Below, one piece after another: positions 12,339-22,888 of a DNA stretch of 64,000 nt; within the stretch, counting starts at the first letter, position 1, and each line of letters opens with the position of its first letter. This stretch comes from Sciurus carolinensis (taxonomy: Eukaryota > Chordata > Mammalia > Rodentia > Sciuridae), in the NCBI RefSeq assembly GCF_902686445.1, contig NC_062222.1, forward strand, positions 41,849,792 to 41,913,791, read 5' to 3'. A program made the translations under genes and the position numbers. Below the pieces are notes generated by a model. That model saw nothing but the letters and a program-made list of their open reading frames with translations, had not been told where the DNA came from and made no database searches.

Positions 12339-12765
12339 TGTTGTAGTCAGCATTTATATCCCTGTGACCAAAATACCAGACAAGAACAACTTAAAGTAGA
12401 AAAAGTTTATTTGAGGCTCATAGTTTCAGAGGTCTCAGTTCACAGATGCCCAACTCCATTGCTCTGGGCTCAAGGTGAGGCAGCATGATTTGGAGGATGG
12501 GCCTCGGAAAGGAAAGACACTTCCCTCATGGCAGGAAGGAAGCAGGGGGCAGGGGACAGGGCCACAAGGAAGAAGAACTCTTCAAGGGCACACCCCCAGT
12601 GACCCACCTCTATCAGTCACACCCCACCTGCCCACAGTTACTGCCCAGTTTATTTAAACCAAGATGATGGATTGGGTTATGGCTCTCATAATTTAATCAT
12701 TTTCCCTCTGAATTTCCTGCATTAACAGGAACTTTTGGGGGACACCTCATATTCAAACCATAACA
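12339..12765 (-). repeat. MaLR 5' LTR
   Basis: The right copy. It begins (minus strand) TGTTATGGTTTGAATATGAG at 12765 and ends at the TG of 'tgttgtagtcagc' (12339). It is the better preserved of the two LTRs. Confidence 0.75.
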
Positions 12766-13040
12766 GTTCAATAAAATTCATGTGTTGGAAACTTAATCCC
12801 CAATATAACATTGTTGAGAGGCCTAATGGGAGAGATTTAAGATTAATGCCACCATAAAAAGTGCTTGTGAAGTACGTTTTCCACTCCTGCCATGTGAAAT
12901 CACAGGAAAAAAGTCCTCACCAGATGCCTGCCGTTTGACCTTGGACAGTCCAACTTCCAGAATTGTGAAAACAAAATAATCTGGTTTTCACCTATCACCA
13001 GTTCACCTAATCTTAGGAATTTTGTTACAGCTGAAAAGAA
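12766..13040 (+). mobile_element. MaLR-like solo LTR, subfamily unassigned
   Basis: It starts directly at the end of the MaLR element. The order 'attcatgtgttggaaactta', 'atccccaatataacattgtt', 'ctcaccagatgcctgcc', 'ttggacagtccaacttccag' and 'aggaattttgttacagc' is the usual MaLR/MLT1-like LTR succession on the plus strand. Its TG start is missing or lost at the junction with the neighbouring element. Confidence 0.55.
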
Positions 13041-13070
13041 AAAAGAAAACAAAAAAGAACCATGACACGC

Positions 13071-13414
13071 TGTTGGAGTTTGGATCTAAAATGTTCCTCA
13101 AAAGCCATAGCACCTGCCTATGGTACTTTGGGATGTAAGACCAGATTGGAGGAGGTAGGTTACTGATGCTATGTCCTTGAAGGCTGCCTCTTGTTCCCAG
13201 TCACTTTTTCTCTCTTTGTTTCTCAGTCAAAATGATGTGAACAGCTTTGCTCTACCACATATTTTCCACCATTACGGTCTGTCTTGCCAGAGGCCCCTAG
13301 TGATGGGACCAAGTTACCATGAACTGATTCCTCTGAAACTATGAACCTAAATAAATCTTTCCCCCTTTATTTTCTCAGGTATTCTGTCACAGTGACAGAA
13401 AGCTAACTAATATA
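13071..13414 (+). mobile_element. MaLR solo LTR
   Basis: It begins TGTTGGAGTTTGGATC, carries a polyadenylation signal (AATAAATC, near 13351) and ends 'agctaactaatata', the standard MaLR LTR 3' end. Opposite in direction to the two-LTR element at 10.4-12.8 kb and unrelated to it in subfamily. Confidence 0.7.
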
Positions 13415-14039
13415 GACATCACTTTTCCTTCTACCACATATGTATATGTGTGTGTACCAATGTGAAGAATCAAATTAATATGACAATTTGTGGTGTCTAC
13501 TGTTATATAAATGAGTACATAAGCTATTCTGAGACAATCACAGAACTGTGAAAGTGGGTAGAGAGTATCTGACTCTATCCAGTTGTGACTTTGGAGTATA
13601 TTTACTTGTAATTGTACTCATTTATTTTTCTGAAAGATAACATAAACATACCTTGTAATTTCCTGGTATTGTATGAAGAAAATAAAGGCCACATAGATGG
13701 TCTCTCTTAGCATAATATTTCTCAAACATTAAATATACCTAAATATGTATAATCTTGTGTTTTCTCCTAAAATATAAAAGAAAATGCACCCATTTCCCTG
13801 TTCAAAACAAACTCTTCAACTTGTGCCCTTAATCCCATCTCTGTCTCCTCTGGAACCTTGTTCTAATAAATATCTCTTGCCTTTTTGTTTTGGACCTGTC
13901 CTGCTCTAAGGGATTCTTTGTCACAACGTACTAACATGCTCAGTGCTTTTCACTGCCCAAAGCCCTTCTTTATCCTCACATTGTTTTCTGGTTGCAGTTG
14001 ATCTTTTCCTTTTCTTCTTTATTGACACTTCTTGTAATG
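13415..14039. other. No gene seen
   Basis: Unassigned AT-rich DNA. The 'acatatgtatatgtgtgtgt' text near 13436 is a small TA/TG simple repeat. Confidence 0.45.
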
Positions 14040-14525
14040 GTAACATATTCTTGATTTTAATACTTCTTTTCATCATATTTTGTGCTGGATACCTTACATG
14101 TGCTATGTAGATCCACACTACCCTATACAAATTACATCAATGAACTATCTGATAAGATAACTTCCAATTAGGTTTGCCAATGGGAAATACACATAGAAGA
14201 ATTGCAGAGGGAAAGTGAGATAAAGATGTCTGCCTCCCATAGGGTTGCTGTCCTCGAACTATCTTGACAGAATTTCTCACCTCTCTCAGGTTGCCCTCAC
14301 TGTGCAGAATTCTTCTTCTTCCAGTTCTAGTAAACACTCCCTTCTTGTGATCCCAGGTTTGTAAGAGGCAACGGAGCCCTGTTTCTGGGCCCTAGGCTGC
14401 TGTATTAACCTTTGTGGTTTTTACATTCCCTATCCTAATTTTTGTAAATAATCCTTTTATTAAATTCTCCTTCGATTATCCTCATTTTAGTTTGGCATGT
14501 TTCCTATGAGGATCGTAACTAATAC
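14040..14525 (+). mobile_element. LTR-like 3' end, family unassigned
   Basis: The end of this segment, 'tttgtaaataatccttttat' followed by 'taaattctccttcgattatc', 'tttcctatgaggatcgtaac' and 'taataca', has the shape of an endogenous-retrovirus LTR R-U5 end. The upstream part (to about 14040) is compatible but badly decayed. I cannot name the family. Confidence 0.35.
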
Positions 14526-15039
14526 AATGCTGAATTCTCACCCAAGGTCACCTGGCTTCCACCACATTTTTGTAATAAAACTCTTTTTGCTAAGTGCTCC
14601 AAGTTCTTCCTAATTCCTATTCCCAATTAGTCCTTTTCAAATCTTATTATAGTGACATTAAACATCACTTTATCGAGTAATACTCGCCTGCAACTTGCTA
14701 TTTTCACAAATGAGACATACAGCAGTCTTGTTTCATGATATCTTTCTTTGATTCTTCTTTATTATTAACATATTCTAATATCTCTTCCTAAAATGTTACT
14801 TTCTCTGGCTCCAGTGAAGACCGTTGCTATTTTTATTCTAAATTTTTATATTTGTGAGTCTGCTCCGTAGACAGAAATTCAGCAATCACATATAGGCTAA
14901 AGGATTTCAAAGTTCTATTTGTGTAAACTCTTCTTTCCTGAGATTCAAATTTAATAATACTAAACTACCTGTTAGACACCATTCCATAGCAATTTTTGTT
15001 CAAAGTTTACCTACAACTCTATGACTCAGGAATGGAATT

Positions 15040-15040
<1 letters not shown>
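14526..15040. other. No gene seen
   Basis: Unassigned AT-rich DNA. Confidence 0.45.

Positions 15041-15080
<40 letters not shown>
15041..15080 (+). repeat. (TCA)13 microsatellite
   Basis: An uninterrupted 40-base run of TCA triplets. It produces a poly-Ser stretch in a spurious open frame. Its purity suggests it is likely to vary in length between individuals. Confidence 0.95.
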
Positions 15081-16643
15081 ATGGTAAGTTGATCCAACCA
15101 GGAATTCAGTCCTATCTCATCTTCTCCATCATCTTCAACATCCAATCAAGACACACTACTGATTATATCTCCTATGTATTCATACCCTCCTATTCTTCTC
15201 TATTATAATTGCATTCATATGAGTCATCAGGTTAATAATTTCTTCTACTCAGGGTTACTGGGAGATGCCAATGAGCTGGCACATATGAAATTCTCCTAAC
15301 AGTGCTTGCCAAAAACAGTTAATTGCTTTAAATAGTGCTATAACATGATACAACTTAAGTTTCCAACAAAACACAAAGATAAAATTGACATGAAATTACA
15401 AAATCAAATCAGAATATAAAGGGTTTGCAAAGAATATAGTAAAAACACTCTATCAGTGATACTTGAAATTTCTAACTTGTAAAGAGATGACAAAAAAGAC
15501 TGAGAAATTTGAAAAGGAAAAAAAAATAAATAACTTCAAAAAGAAACCATGTGAATCCCCAGATACCTCACCAGAAAATGTTGGAATGGGATTCTTTCTT
15601 TTTCATCTCAACATACAGTGATTACACTTCAAGAACATAACTCAGTAAGCTGGATATGCATGACATACAGTTTTGAGACATATTGCTCTCACCCAGAAAT
15701 CTAGAAATCTGTACATGGGCTGACAAACTGTTTTGGTGGAGAAGCTAAGGGAAAGCATGATTTCATCTCCCATTTCCAGATGGCAAAGGATGCCTGAGTG
15801 TTTCAAATGGAGCAGATTTAAATCCTGTCCAAAAGAATCTTCTGGAAATAAATGAGGACTCATCATATGAAGCTCCCTGAGAGGGAGTAAGCAGCCAGGG
15901 GAAAAAAAAAAAAAAATGTCTCACTTGTGGGGCATGCAGACACAGAGCCTGAGCATACCATAACTCCACAGCATTGGGAACCATCACAAAGCCAGTGAAA
16001 GCATCCCAACAGAAAAAAAGGGTAAACTTTTACCACCCACCAGGCTATCTTTGTTTCTTAGCTGATAGATTCTGAGCTGATTCAAGCTGATAGATACAGG
16101 AAGCAGATTTTGGGGGGATATAGGAGTCAGCAGAGAGAATGGAAGCCAAACATACTAGCTTCTTCAAAGGAAGGTTGTGATCTTTGGAAGGGAAAGGAGG
16201 GAGGAAAAGTCTTATCTTAAAAAAAAAAAATTGATCTGAAAATAATAGCATTGATATTTTGATCTGGATGCTTTTAATTACTGTGAGATGAACCTGTGAA
16301 AAAGCAAGACTGCTTACCAGTCAGGATTGAGCAGAACAGTCATCTCCACCTGCTCAAGTTTTCTTGTAGTGCAGGGAAAACTGTACACAATGTATATATT
16401 TAAAGGGATAATGAAAACCAAAATAAAGCTGTCACAAACTGTGCACCTCAACCATGTGGATACATTAGTTCTTTGTATTGCTTCTGCTATTACTATTAGC
16501 AATGATTATGGCGATGGTTACCCAAGGCTCTCATTGTCTCTCTTTTGTAAAATCATACACAGCAGTTTCCTAACCCTTTTACCTGATTCTACTTTGGTTC
16601 ATTTTAAGTTCATGTTCCACAAAACTATCAAAAGACTGATTAA
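15081..16643. other. No gene seen
   Basis: Unassigned DNA with an A15 run at about 15901-15916 and an A12 run near 16220. The 135-codon open stretch at 16327-16734 runs into a SINE and is not supported as a gene. Confidence 0.45.
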
Positions 16644-16838
16644 AGCCAGGTGCAGGGGTGCACGCCTGTATTCCCAGCAGCTTAGGAGACTAGGGCAGGA
16701 AGACACAAGTTCAAAGTCAGTCTCAGCAATTTAGCAAGACCCTTTCTCAAAATAAAAAGTAAAAAGGACTAGGGATGTTGCTCAGTAGTTAAATGCCCTT
16801 GGGTTCAATTCCTGATACAAAACCAAACAACAAATAAA
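16644..16838 (+). mobile_element. B1-ID composite SINE
   Basis: A 7SL-derived B1 head (gccaggtgcaggggtgcacg, 'cctgtattcccagcagctta') is followed by an A-rich linker and an ID-like tRNA unit (gactagggatgttgctcagt, 'ggttcaattcctgata'), ending in an A/C-rich tail. This dimeric B1-dID layout is common in squirrels. Confidence 0.85.
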
Positions 16839-17007
16839 ACTGCATTAAAATGCAAAGTAGTCAAGTCTTACATAAATTTCTACCTAAAATCCTTTAGCAA
16901 CCATTTTCTGTAAGTTCCTAGACCTTACATTCTCCAAAATGCTGCACGGGCTCATCTCTCTGGTGATACAAAAGATAACTGAGTTGAGCATCTAAATCAA
17001 GGCAAAA

Positions 17008-17112
17008 AAGACACGGGGGAGGGAGGGAGGAGAGAGAGAAAGGGAAGGGAGAAAAAGAAGAGGAAGAACAAGAGGAGGAAGTAGAAGAATAGGAAGAAGG
17101 AGGAGGAAACAG
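17008..17112 (+). repeat. GA/GGA purine tract
   Basis: Roughly 100 bases of near-pure purines (gggggagggagggaggagag and onward). The spurious Ser/Pro-rich frames on the minus strand arise from it. Confidence 0.85.
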
Positions 17113-17261
17113 CAGTAGCAGCTGCATGATGAGTGAAAAATGAACAGAACTCTGATCTGGACTTTCATGTGACTGGACCAGAAAAACAGGAAAGTCAATC
17201 TGAGAGGTAGTGTTGATATTATATCTTTCTTCTTTAAGTTGTGGTTTATATAAAAATCAAA

Positions 17262-17420
17262 TTTTATACACACACACTCATATATATCATATATAAATGC
17301 ATATATAATATGTATGTATACACTTGTGTGTATGATAGGTAATTTTCCTTAAAGAAATGAGGCTATGATAAAGTGTATGTGTGAGTGCATGTCCATGTGT
17401 ATGTATTTGCATGTAGGTAT
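17262..17420 (+). repeat. Degenerate CA/TA/TG simple repeats
   Basis: Interspersed acacacac, atatat and tgtatg runs with no coding potential. Confidence 0.7.
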
Positions 17421-18699
17421 TTTGGAGAGCAAACTTGAAGAAATGATAGTTCAAATATATTTTACCAAAAAGTCCACTTTTCCATCAGATTCTCTTTATG
17501 GATAATAACAATTATTATTACTTCTTATGAAACATCTTTCTCTGAAAGCCTCATACTGACCCAAACCTATGTGTTTCAGTTATAAAATTATACACTGTGT
17601 CTTTCATTTTATAGCAAATTAACTTAAGTTTAACCTATATGTAATCACCTAGAAGGGTTGCTAACCAAAAGAATTGAAAGGGAAATAGAGCTTTATTACT
17701 ACAGAACTACAGAAAAGATTGTTTAAGGCAAAAGCATTCTAACACATAATAACATGAATGAGAAAACACAAATATTATTTTTAAAATAACAGTACCAATT
17801 CAATGGTAATATAAGTATTTGTTTACTAAACTAAGTGACACCATAATGGAAAGGAACAAGCCCTACAGGAATAGTTTAATCTGTAAATATTTTTGTAGAA
17901 TTTATACAGCTTTCATCAATGGGGTCATATTATATAAGCACATAACTTGGATAAACGTGTTTTTATTTTTAACCTGGATTAATATGTTTGAAAATAAATA
18001 AAAATTTCAAGGAGCACTTTAAATCATATCTCTGTACACTAAACACTATTTCAACATTGTTGAATAAATATAAACCACAGAATATATGAACTCTAGAAAT
18101 GCAATACACATTATTCATGTGGTAGCAAGCTAATGGGATTTTATGGAATAATTCTTCTTTGATTACGGACATTTTGAAGAACAATGACAGAGATGGAATT
18201 GTACTTATAAGCTTAAATTCTCCCTTAAGGTTAAATTCTGTCAGGAACGCTTGGTAATATTCTTCAAAATTTGCATTTGACTGTACATTTTGTTTCCTTG
18301 TGTTCACAAGAAATATATTATCAGCAAATAATATTTCCTGGCTCATCAAAGTCAGACATTCTCCAACTGAGGCACTGAGCTAACAAGCAGGATCAGACTA
18401 TCAAATCAGGCTAACATGAGTCTAGTCTGTGTTCCCACCCAAACGCTTATCAAATAACAGCAAGGACACTGGAAAGCAGGAGGTTCAGAGGAAGCAGAGA
18501 ATGTTCTAGGCTATCAAGGCTGACCTCAGCGTGGATGTAGCACGGCCCAATATGATGACATCTCTAAGGAAGATTGGTGAGATTCCTAACACCATGGTCT
18601 CTCTTCCTTCTGGAAAATCTAATCAGTTTATTTATCAGGAGATCCATGTGGCAAGATTAGACTAGCTTACCTGGCTTCTGAATTTTTCTTTTCCTTCTT
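17421..18699. other. No gene seen
   Basis: A 126-codon open stretch lies on the minus strand at 17969-18349. It has no motif I recognise, its neighbours give no continuation, and I see no splice pair fitting it. I leave it uncalled. Confidence 0.45.
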
Positions 18700-18790
18700 T
18701 CTTTTTTTCCCCCCAGTACTGGAGATTGGCGGGCATTACACATACCAGTCAAGCACTCTATTCTGAGCTACACACTCAGGTCAAAATTCA
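18700..18790 (-). mobile_element. ID-type SINE fragment
   Basis: On the minus strand: 'tgtgtagctcagaatagagtg', then 'gcttgactggtatgtgt', then 'aatctccagtactgggggg', resembling the head and B-box of an ID element. The plus-strand T-rich run (18692-18712) would be its A tail. It may be one half of a B1-ID composite with the next feature, split by about 40 bases. Confidence 0.45.
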
Positions 18791-18831
18791 GAATTCTGTA
18801 TAATAGCATCTATATGTTATTTGTGGTTTTG

Positions 18832-18950
18832 TTGTTGTTTGTTTGATTGACGTTTGAGACGGAGTATCACTAAGTTGCCCACACTGCCTTCAACTCTCAT
18901 TCCTCCTGCCTCAGCGTCTTGAGTAGCAGCAATTCCAGGCAGGTTTGCCC
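18832..18950 (-). mobile_element. 7SL-derived (B1-type) monomer
   Basis: On the plus strand: a T-rich lead, then 'gagacggagtatcactaagt', 'tgcccacactgccttcaact' and 'cctcctgcctcagcgtcttg', the complement of a B1/Alu-left-arm order. Diverged. Confidence 0.55.
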
Positions 18951-19374
18951 TTGATAAATAGAATAAATTGTAGGTCACTGACTTTAACTTCAAATAAATG
19001 TGACAAAGAATTCATAGTTTTTATTAATTTTTTAAAAAATTCCTCATAACATATTTTGAGGATAAATTTAAGAAATTCGTTGGACAAAGCAGTTCACTGA
19101 GCATTATGTATTTGGCATGAATGTGTCAAAGACAATTTTATATAAGTAAAACATAAGTGTTATATAAGAGAGAAGTCTTTTGTTAGCCTAAGTTATTTAC
19201 GACATTTCTAGCAGTGCAGGACTCAGGATAAGTGGTGAGTGAGAACAAGAATTAGACTGGTTAAAGGAATATTTACACTGAAAGGAAGATAGAAAGGAAA
19301 TACTGATGGAAGGGAGGGAGGGAAGGAAGGAAACAAGTAAGCAAGCAAAGAAATAGTTTTGAGGAGAGAGGTAC
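18951..19374. other. No gene; small GGGA/GGAA repeat
   Basis: Unassigned AT-rich DNA ending in a purine repeat (ggaagggagggagggaagga) at about 19308-19340. Confidence 0.5.
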
Positions 19375-19387
19375 AAAGAAGGAATAG

Positions 19388-19528
19388 AGGACTAGGATTG
19401 TGGCTTAGAGGCAGAGAACCTGCCTAGCACATGTGAGGCACTGGGTTCAATCCTCAGCGCCACATAAAAAATGAACATCTAAAATAAAGGTATTGTGTCC
19501 ATCTGCAACTAAGTGTTTTTTTTTTAAA
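19388..19528 (+). mobile_element. ID SINE (squirrel type)
   Basis: Head 'ggactaggattgtggcttag', 'gcctagcacatgtgaggcac', B-box-like 'gggttcaatcctcagcgcca', tail 'aaaggtattgtgtccatctg'. It is bounded by a 13-bp TSD, AAAGAAGGAATAG at 19375-19387 and AAAGAAGGAATGG at 19529-19541 (one mismatch). This is the clearest squirrel-lineage marker in the window. Confidence 0.9.
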
Positions 19529-19711
19529 AAAGAAGGAATGGAAGGAATGTTGTCTCAGATATATTTATTATGACTTATAATAGCATTTATCTTTTCAATG
19601 AAAAACTATTTTATAATAAATGTATATCAACACATCTTTCTGAAAGAAAAGTTGATTTTTGAAAGATCAAATATTCACATTATGGTAACTTTTGCTTTTA
19701 CATTGCATTGA

Positions 19712-21450
19712 TACATATTTTTATTGGTTCATAATAGCTATATATAACATTAAGATATTTTTAGTATAATTATAAATGCATGGAGTATAATTTATTCTAA
19801 TTAAGTCCCCAGTAATTAACATTATCCTACCCCTCCCCCCTCCCCCTGTTCCCTTTCCTTTCCTTTACTGACCTTTGTATTTATTTAAATTTTTTTAAAA
19901 AAATAATGTTTGTGGATGTACATAGTGGTGAAATTCACTGTAGTATACTTATATATATATATATATATTGAAATGTTAGGTCAGATTTATTCCACTGTTT
20001 TTCCTTTTTACCACCCATCCTCCCTCCCCCTCAATCCCCTTCTACTCCTCTGATCTTTCTTTATTTTAATGAAATTCTTCCCCCTGCCCACTTTCATTCC
20101 ATTTCTCTACTCTCCACCACAATTTTAGTCTAGCTTCTGCATATCAGAGAAAACATTTGACCTTGACTTTCTGAGTCTAACTTATTTCATTTAGCATGAT
20201 AGTCTCCAGTACCATCCATTAACCAGCAAATGACACAATTTAATTCTTTTTCTTAATAGAATAATATTCCATTGTATGCATGCCACATTTTCTTTATACT
20301 TTCCCAAATAGCACTTAGGTTGGTTCTATAGTCTGATTATTGTGAATTCTGCTGATATAAACACTGATTTTTAGATCTTTTGGATATATACCAAGGAGTG
20401 GGATAGCTGGTTTTATGATGAGTCTATCCCTAACTTTTTCTTTCTTTCTTTCTTTTTTTTTTTTTTGGAATCTCCATACTGCTTTCCAGAGTGGTTGCAG
20501 TAATTTTCAGTCCCAACAACATTGTATAAGTGTACTTTTTCCTCCACATTCTTACCAATACTACTTATTATTTGTATTCTTGATAATTAACCTTCTGACT
20601 AGAGTGAGGTAAAATCTCGTCTTGATTTATATTTCACTAATTGCTAAAGAGGTTGAACATATTTTCAGATATTTGTTGATTATTTTTATTTCTTCTTTTG
20701 AGAAGTGCCTGTTAAGTTATTTTGCCCATTTATTTATTGGGTTATTTGGTTTTCTGGTGTTGTTTGAGTTCTTTGTTTATTATGGATATTAATGACATAT
20801 TAGAGGAGTTGCTGGCCAAGATCATTTCCCATTTTGTAGACTCTCTCTTCAATCAGTTAATTTCTTCCTTTGCTGTGCAGAAGCTTTTTAGTTTGATGGT
20901 GTTCCACCCATTGATTTTTAGTTTTATATCTTGCGCTTTAGAAGCGCTTGTTAAAGAAGTTGGTTCCTATGCCAATAATTTGGAGTATTGGGCTTACATT
21001 TTCTTTTATTAATTGCAGAGTTTTTTTGTCCAATTTCTAAATCTTTAATCCATATCAGGTTGACTTTTGTTCAGGATGAGCTTCAGTCTTCTACATATGA
21101 GAACCCAGTTTCCCCAACACCATTTGTAAAGAGATATCCTTTCTCCAATGTTTGTTTTTGGCAACTTTGTGTAGTATCAGATAACTGTATTTATGTGGGT
21201 TTGTCTCTGTGTCTTCTATTCTTTTCCATCAGTCTTCATGACTGTCTAGTGCTAGTACCATGTTTTTTGTTACTGTAGCTCTGTAGTATAATTTGAGTTC
21301 TGTAGCTAAGCTCTTCTAGCTAAGGATTGCTGTGACTATTCTTTATCTCTTATTTTTCTAATTCTGTGAAGAAAGTCATTGGAATTTTGATGGGTATTTT
21401 ATTGAATCTGTATAATGCTTTCAGTAGTATGACCATTTTGATGATATTAA
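19712..21450 (-). mobile_element. L1, 3' part (of a twin-primed insertion)
   Basis: The minus strand carries the last part of L1 ORF2 and the 3'UTR. 20400-21440 is the complement of the ORF2 C-terminal third, parallel to the younger copy at 34.8-35.95 kb (shared 'ccaaggagtgggatagctgg' near 20391 and 35013). 19712-20150 is a 3'UTR with C/T-rich blocks (cctacccctcccccctcccc). Frames are broken throughout. A TA10 run sits at about 19948-19968 and a CTTT/T run at 20437-20466. The element continues, inverted, in the next feature. Confidence 0.85.
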
Positions 21451-22888
21451 ATCAAAACAGGACAGGAAATTATTAAAATCACAGCTGAAATAAATTTAAT
21501 TGAGAATAAAAATTAAAATAATCAATGAAAAAAAGAGTTGTATTTTTTGAAAGTGAAAGAATAAACAAAATTGATAAACCCTTAGCCAAACTAACCAAAA
21601 GAGAGAAGTCTCAAATTAATAAAATTAGAAATTAAATAGGAAATATCAACACAGACACCACACCAGAGAATCCTTACAAACCATTTTGAAAACCTATACA
21701 CCAAAAAACTAGAAAATGTAGAAGATATTGACAATTCCTAGAAACATATGACCTGCCCAAATTAAACCATGAGGTTATAGAAAACAAACAGATCAATATT
21801 AAGCAATGAAATTAAAGCTGCCATTAAAAACCTTCCAACAAAGGAAAGTCCAGGATCAGACAGATTTTCAACTGAGTTCTACAGGACCTTTAAAGAACTA
21901 ACATCTAACCTCCTCGAATTATTCCATAAAATAGAATATGAGAGAACACTGCCAAATTCATTCTATGATACTGGTATCACCCTGACACCCAAACCAGACA
22001 AAGACACATCAAGGAAAGAAAATTTCAGGTCAATATTCATGATGATATAAATGCAAAAACTCTTAATAAAGCATTGGCAAGCTGCATACAAAACACATTT
22101 AAATGATAGTGCACCATTAAATGGATTTCATCCTAGGAATACAAGATTGGTTCAACATATGCAAATCAATAAATGTAATTCATCACATAAATAGACTTAA
22201 GGACAAGAAACACATGATTATATTAATCATTGCAGAAAAAGCATTTGACAAATTACAGTACCCATTTACATTTAAAATACTGGAGAAACTAGGGATAAAA
22301 GGAAATTATCTCAACATAGGAAAGACTATATTTGACAAAGCCAAGGCGAACATCATACCGAATGAAGAAAAACTGGAAGCATTTCCTCTAAAAACAGGAA
22401 CAAGACAAGTATGCCCAGTTTCACCATTCCTATTCAACATAGTCCTTGAAATTCTAGCCAGAGCAATCAGGAAAGAGAAGGAAATTAAAGAATACAAATA
22501 GGAAAAGAGGAAATTAAATTATCCCTGTTTGCTGATGACATGATCCTTTATTTTGTAGTCCCCAAAACTCCACCAGAAGATATCAGAGCTGATAAACAAA
22601 TTTAGTAAAGTAGAAGGATACAAAATCAATAAACATGAATCAGTTGCTTTCCTATACTACAATAATGAATCAGATGAAAAAGAAATAGGGAAAATTACCC
22701 ATTCACCTAAAATAAATAAACAAATAAATAAATAAATAAATCACCCAGATTTAATCTAATGAAAGATGTGAGGGACCTCTATAATGAAAACTTAAGAACA
22801 CTGAAGAAAGAAATTGAAGAAGACCTTGGAAGATGGGAAAACCTCCCATGTTCTTGAATAGGCATAATTAGTATTATCAAAATGATAG
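21447..22888 (+). mobile_element. L1, inverted 5' part
   Basis: The plus strand reads as L1 ORF2 from the segment before the reverse transcriptase motifs to the point where the 3' part (previous feature) starts. It ends '...attagtattatcaaaatg', and the minus-strand 3' part begins at the matching L1 position ('ttaatatcatcaaaatggt'), so the two pieces are contiguous in L1 with about 17 bases repeated. This is the signature of 5' inversion by twin priming. An AATA-rich run lies at 22706-22742. Confidence 0.8.
22121..22501 (+). pseudogene. L1 ORF2 reverse transcriptase fragment
   Basis: This is 126 codons of decayed L1 reverse transcriptase. Visible are the region around the first catalytic Asp ([11 protein letters not shown]), the [18 protein letters not shown] segment, and, after the frame closes at 22499-22501, an out-of-frame LFADDM box near 22528-22545 where the catalytic Asp pair lies. 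The upstream and downstream frames are broken, so it cannot make a working enzyme. Confidence 0.85.

Larger units (their letters stand above)
10385..12765 (-). mobile_element. Complete ERVL-MaLR element with two LTRs
   Basis: Two related direct repeats (10385-10805 and 12339-12765) flank a 1.53-kb internal segment. Read on the minus strand the LTRs start TGTTATGGTTTGAATATGAG and end near GACTACAACA, the TG...CA pattern and opening of MaLR LTRs. The internal segment lacks reverse transcriptase and has the layout of MaLR (MST/THE1-like) internal DNA, which is non-autonomous and mobilised by ERV-L. Just inside the right-hand LTR is the MaLR-style junction 'ggtaccaagaagtgggg' (minus strand). The two LTRs have clearly diverged, so the insertion is old. 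A 5-bp TSD is not evident (left flank ttccc, right flank gttca). The open stretches inside (for example 150 codons at 11578-12030, minus) are not genes. Confidence 0.75.

Noticed and set aside
14996..15208. Poly-Ser open frame
   Set aside because: Translation of the (TCA)13 microsatellite.
17969..18349. 126-codon open frame on the minus strand
   Set aside because: No motif, no recognised relative, no splice pair or promoter signal; frames of this length occur by chance in 64 kb.
22706..22742. CRISPR-like short repeats
   Set aside because: Simple AATA microsatellite inside L1; no spacers. No CRISPR array exists in the window.
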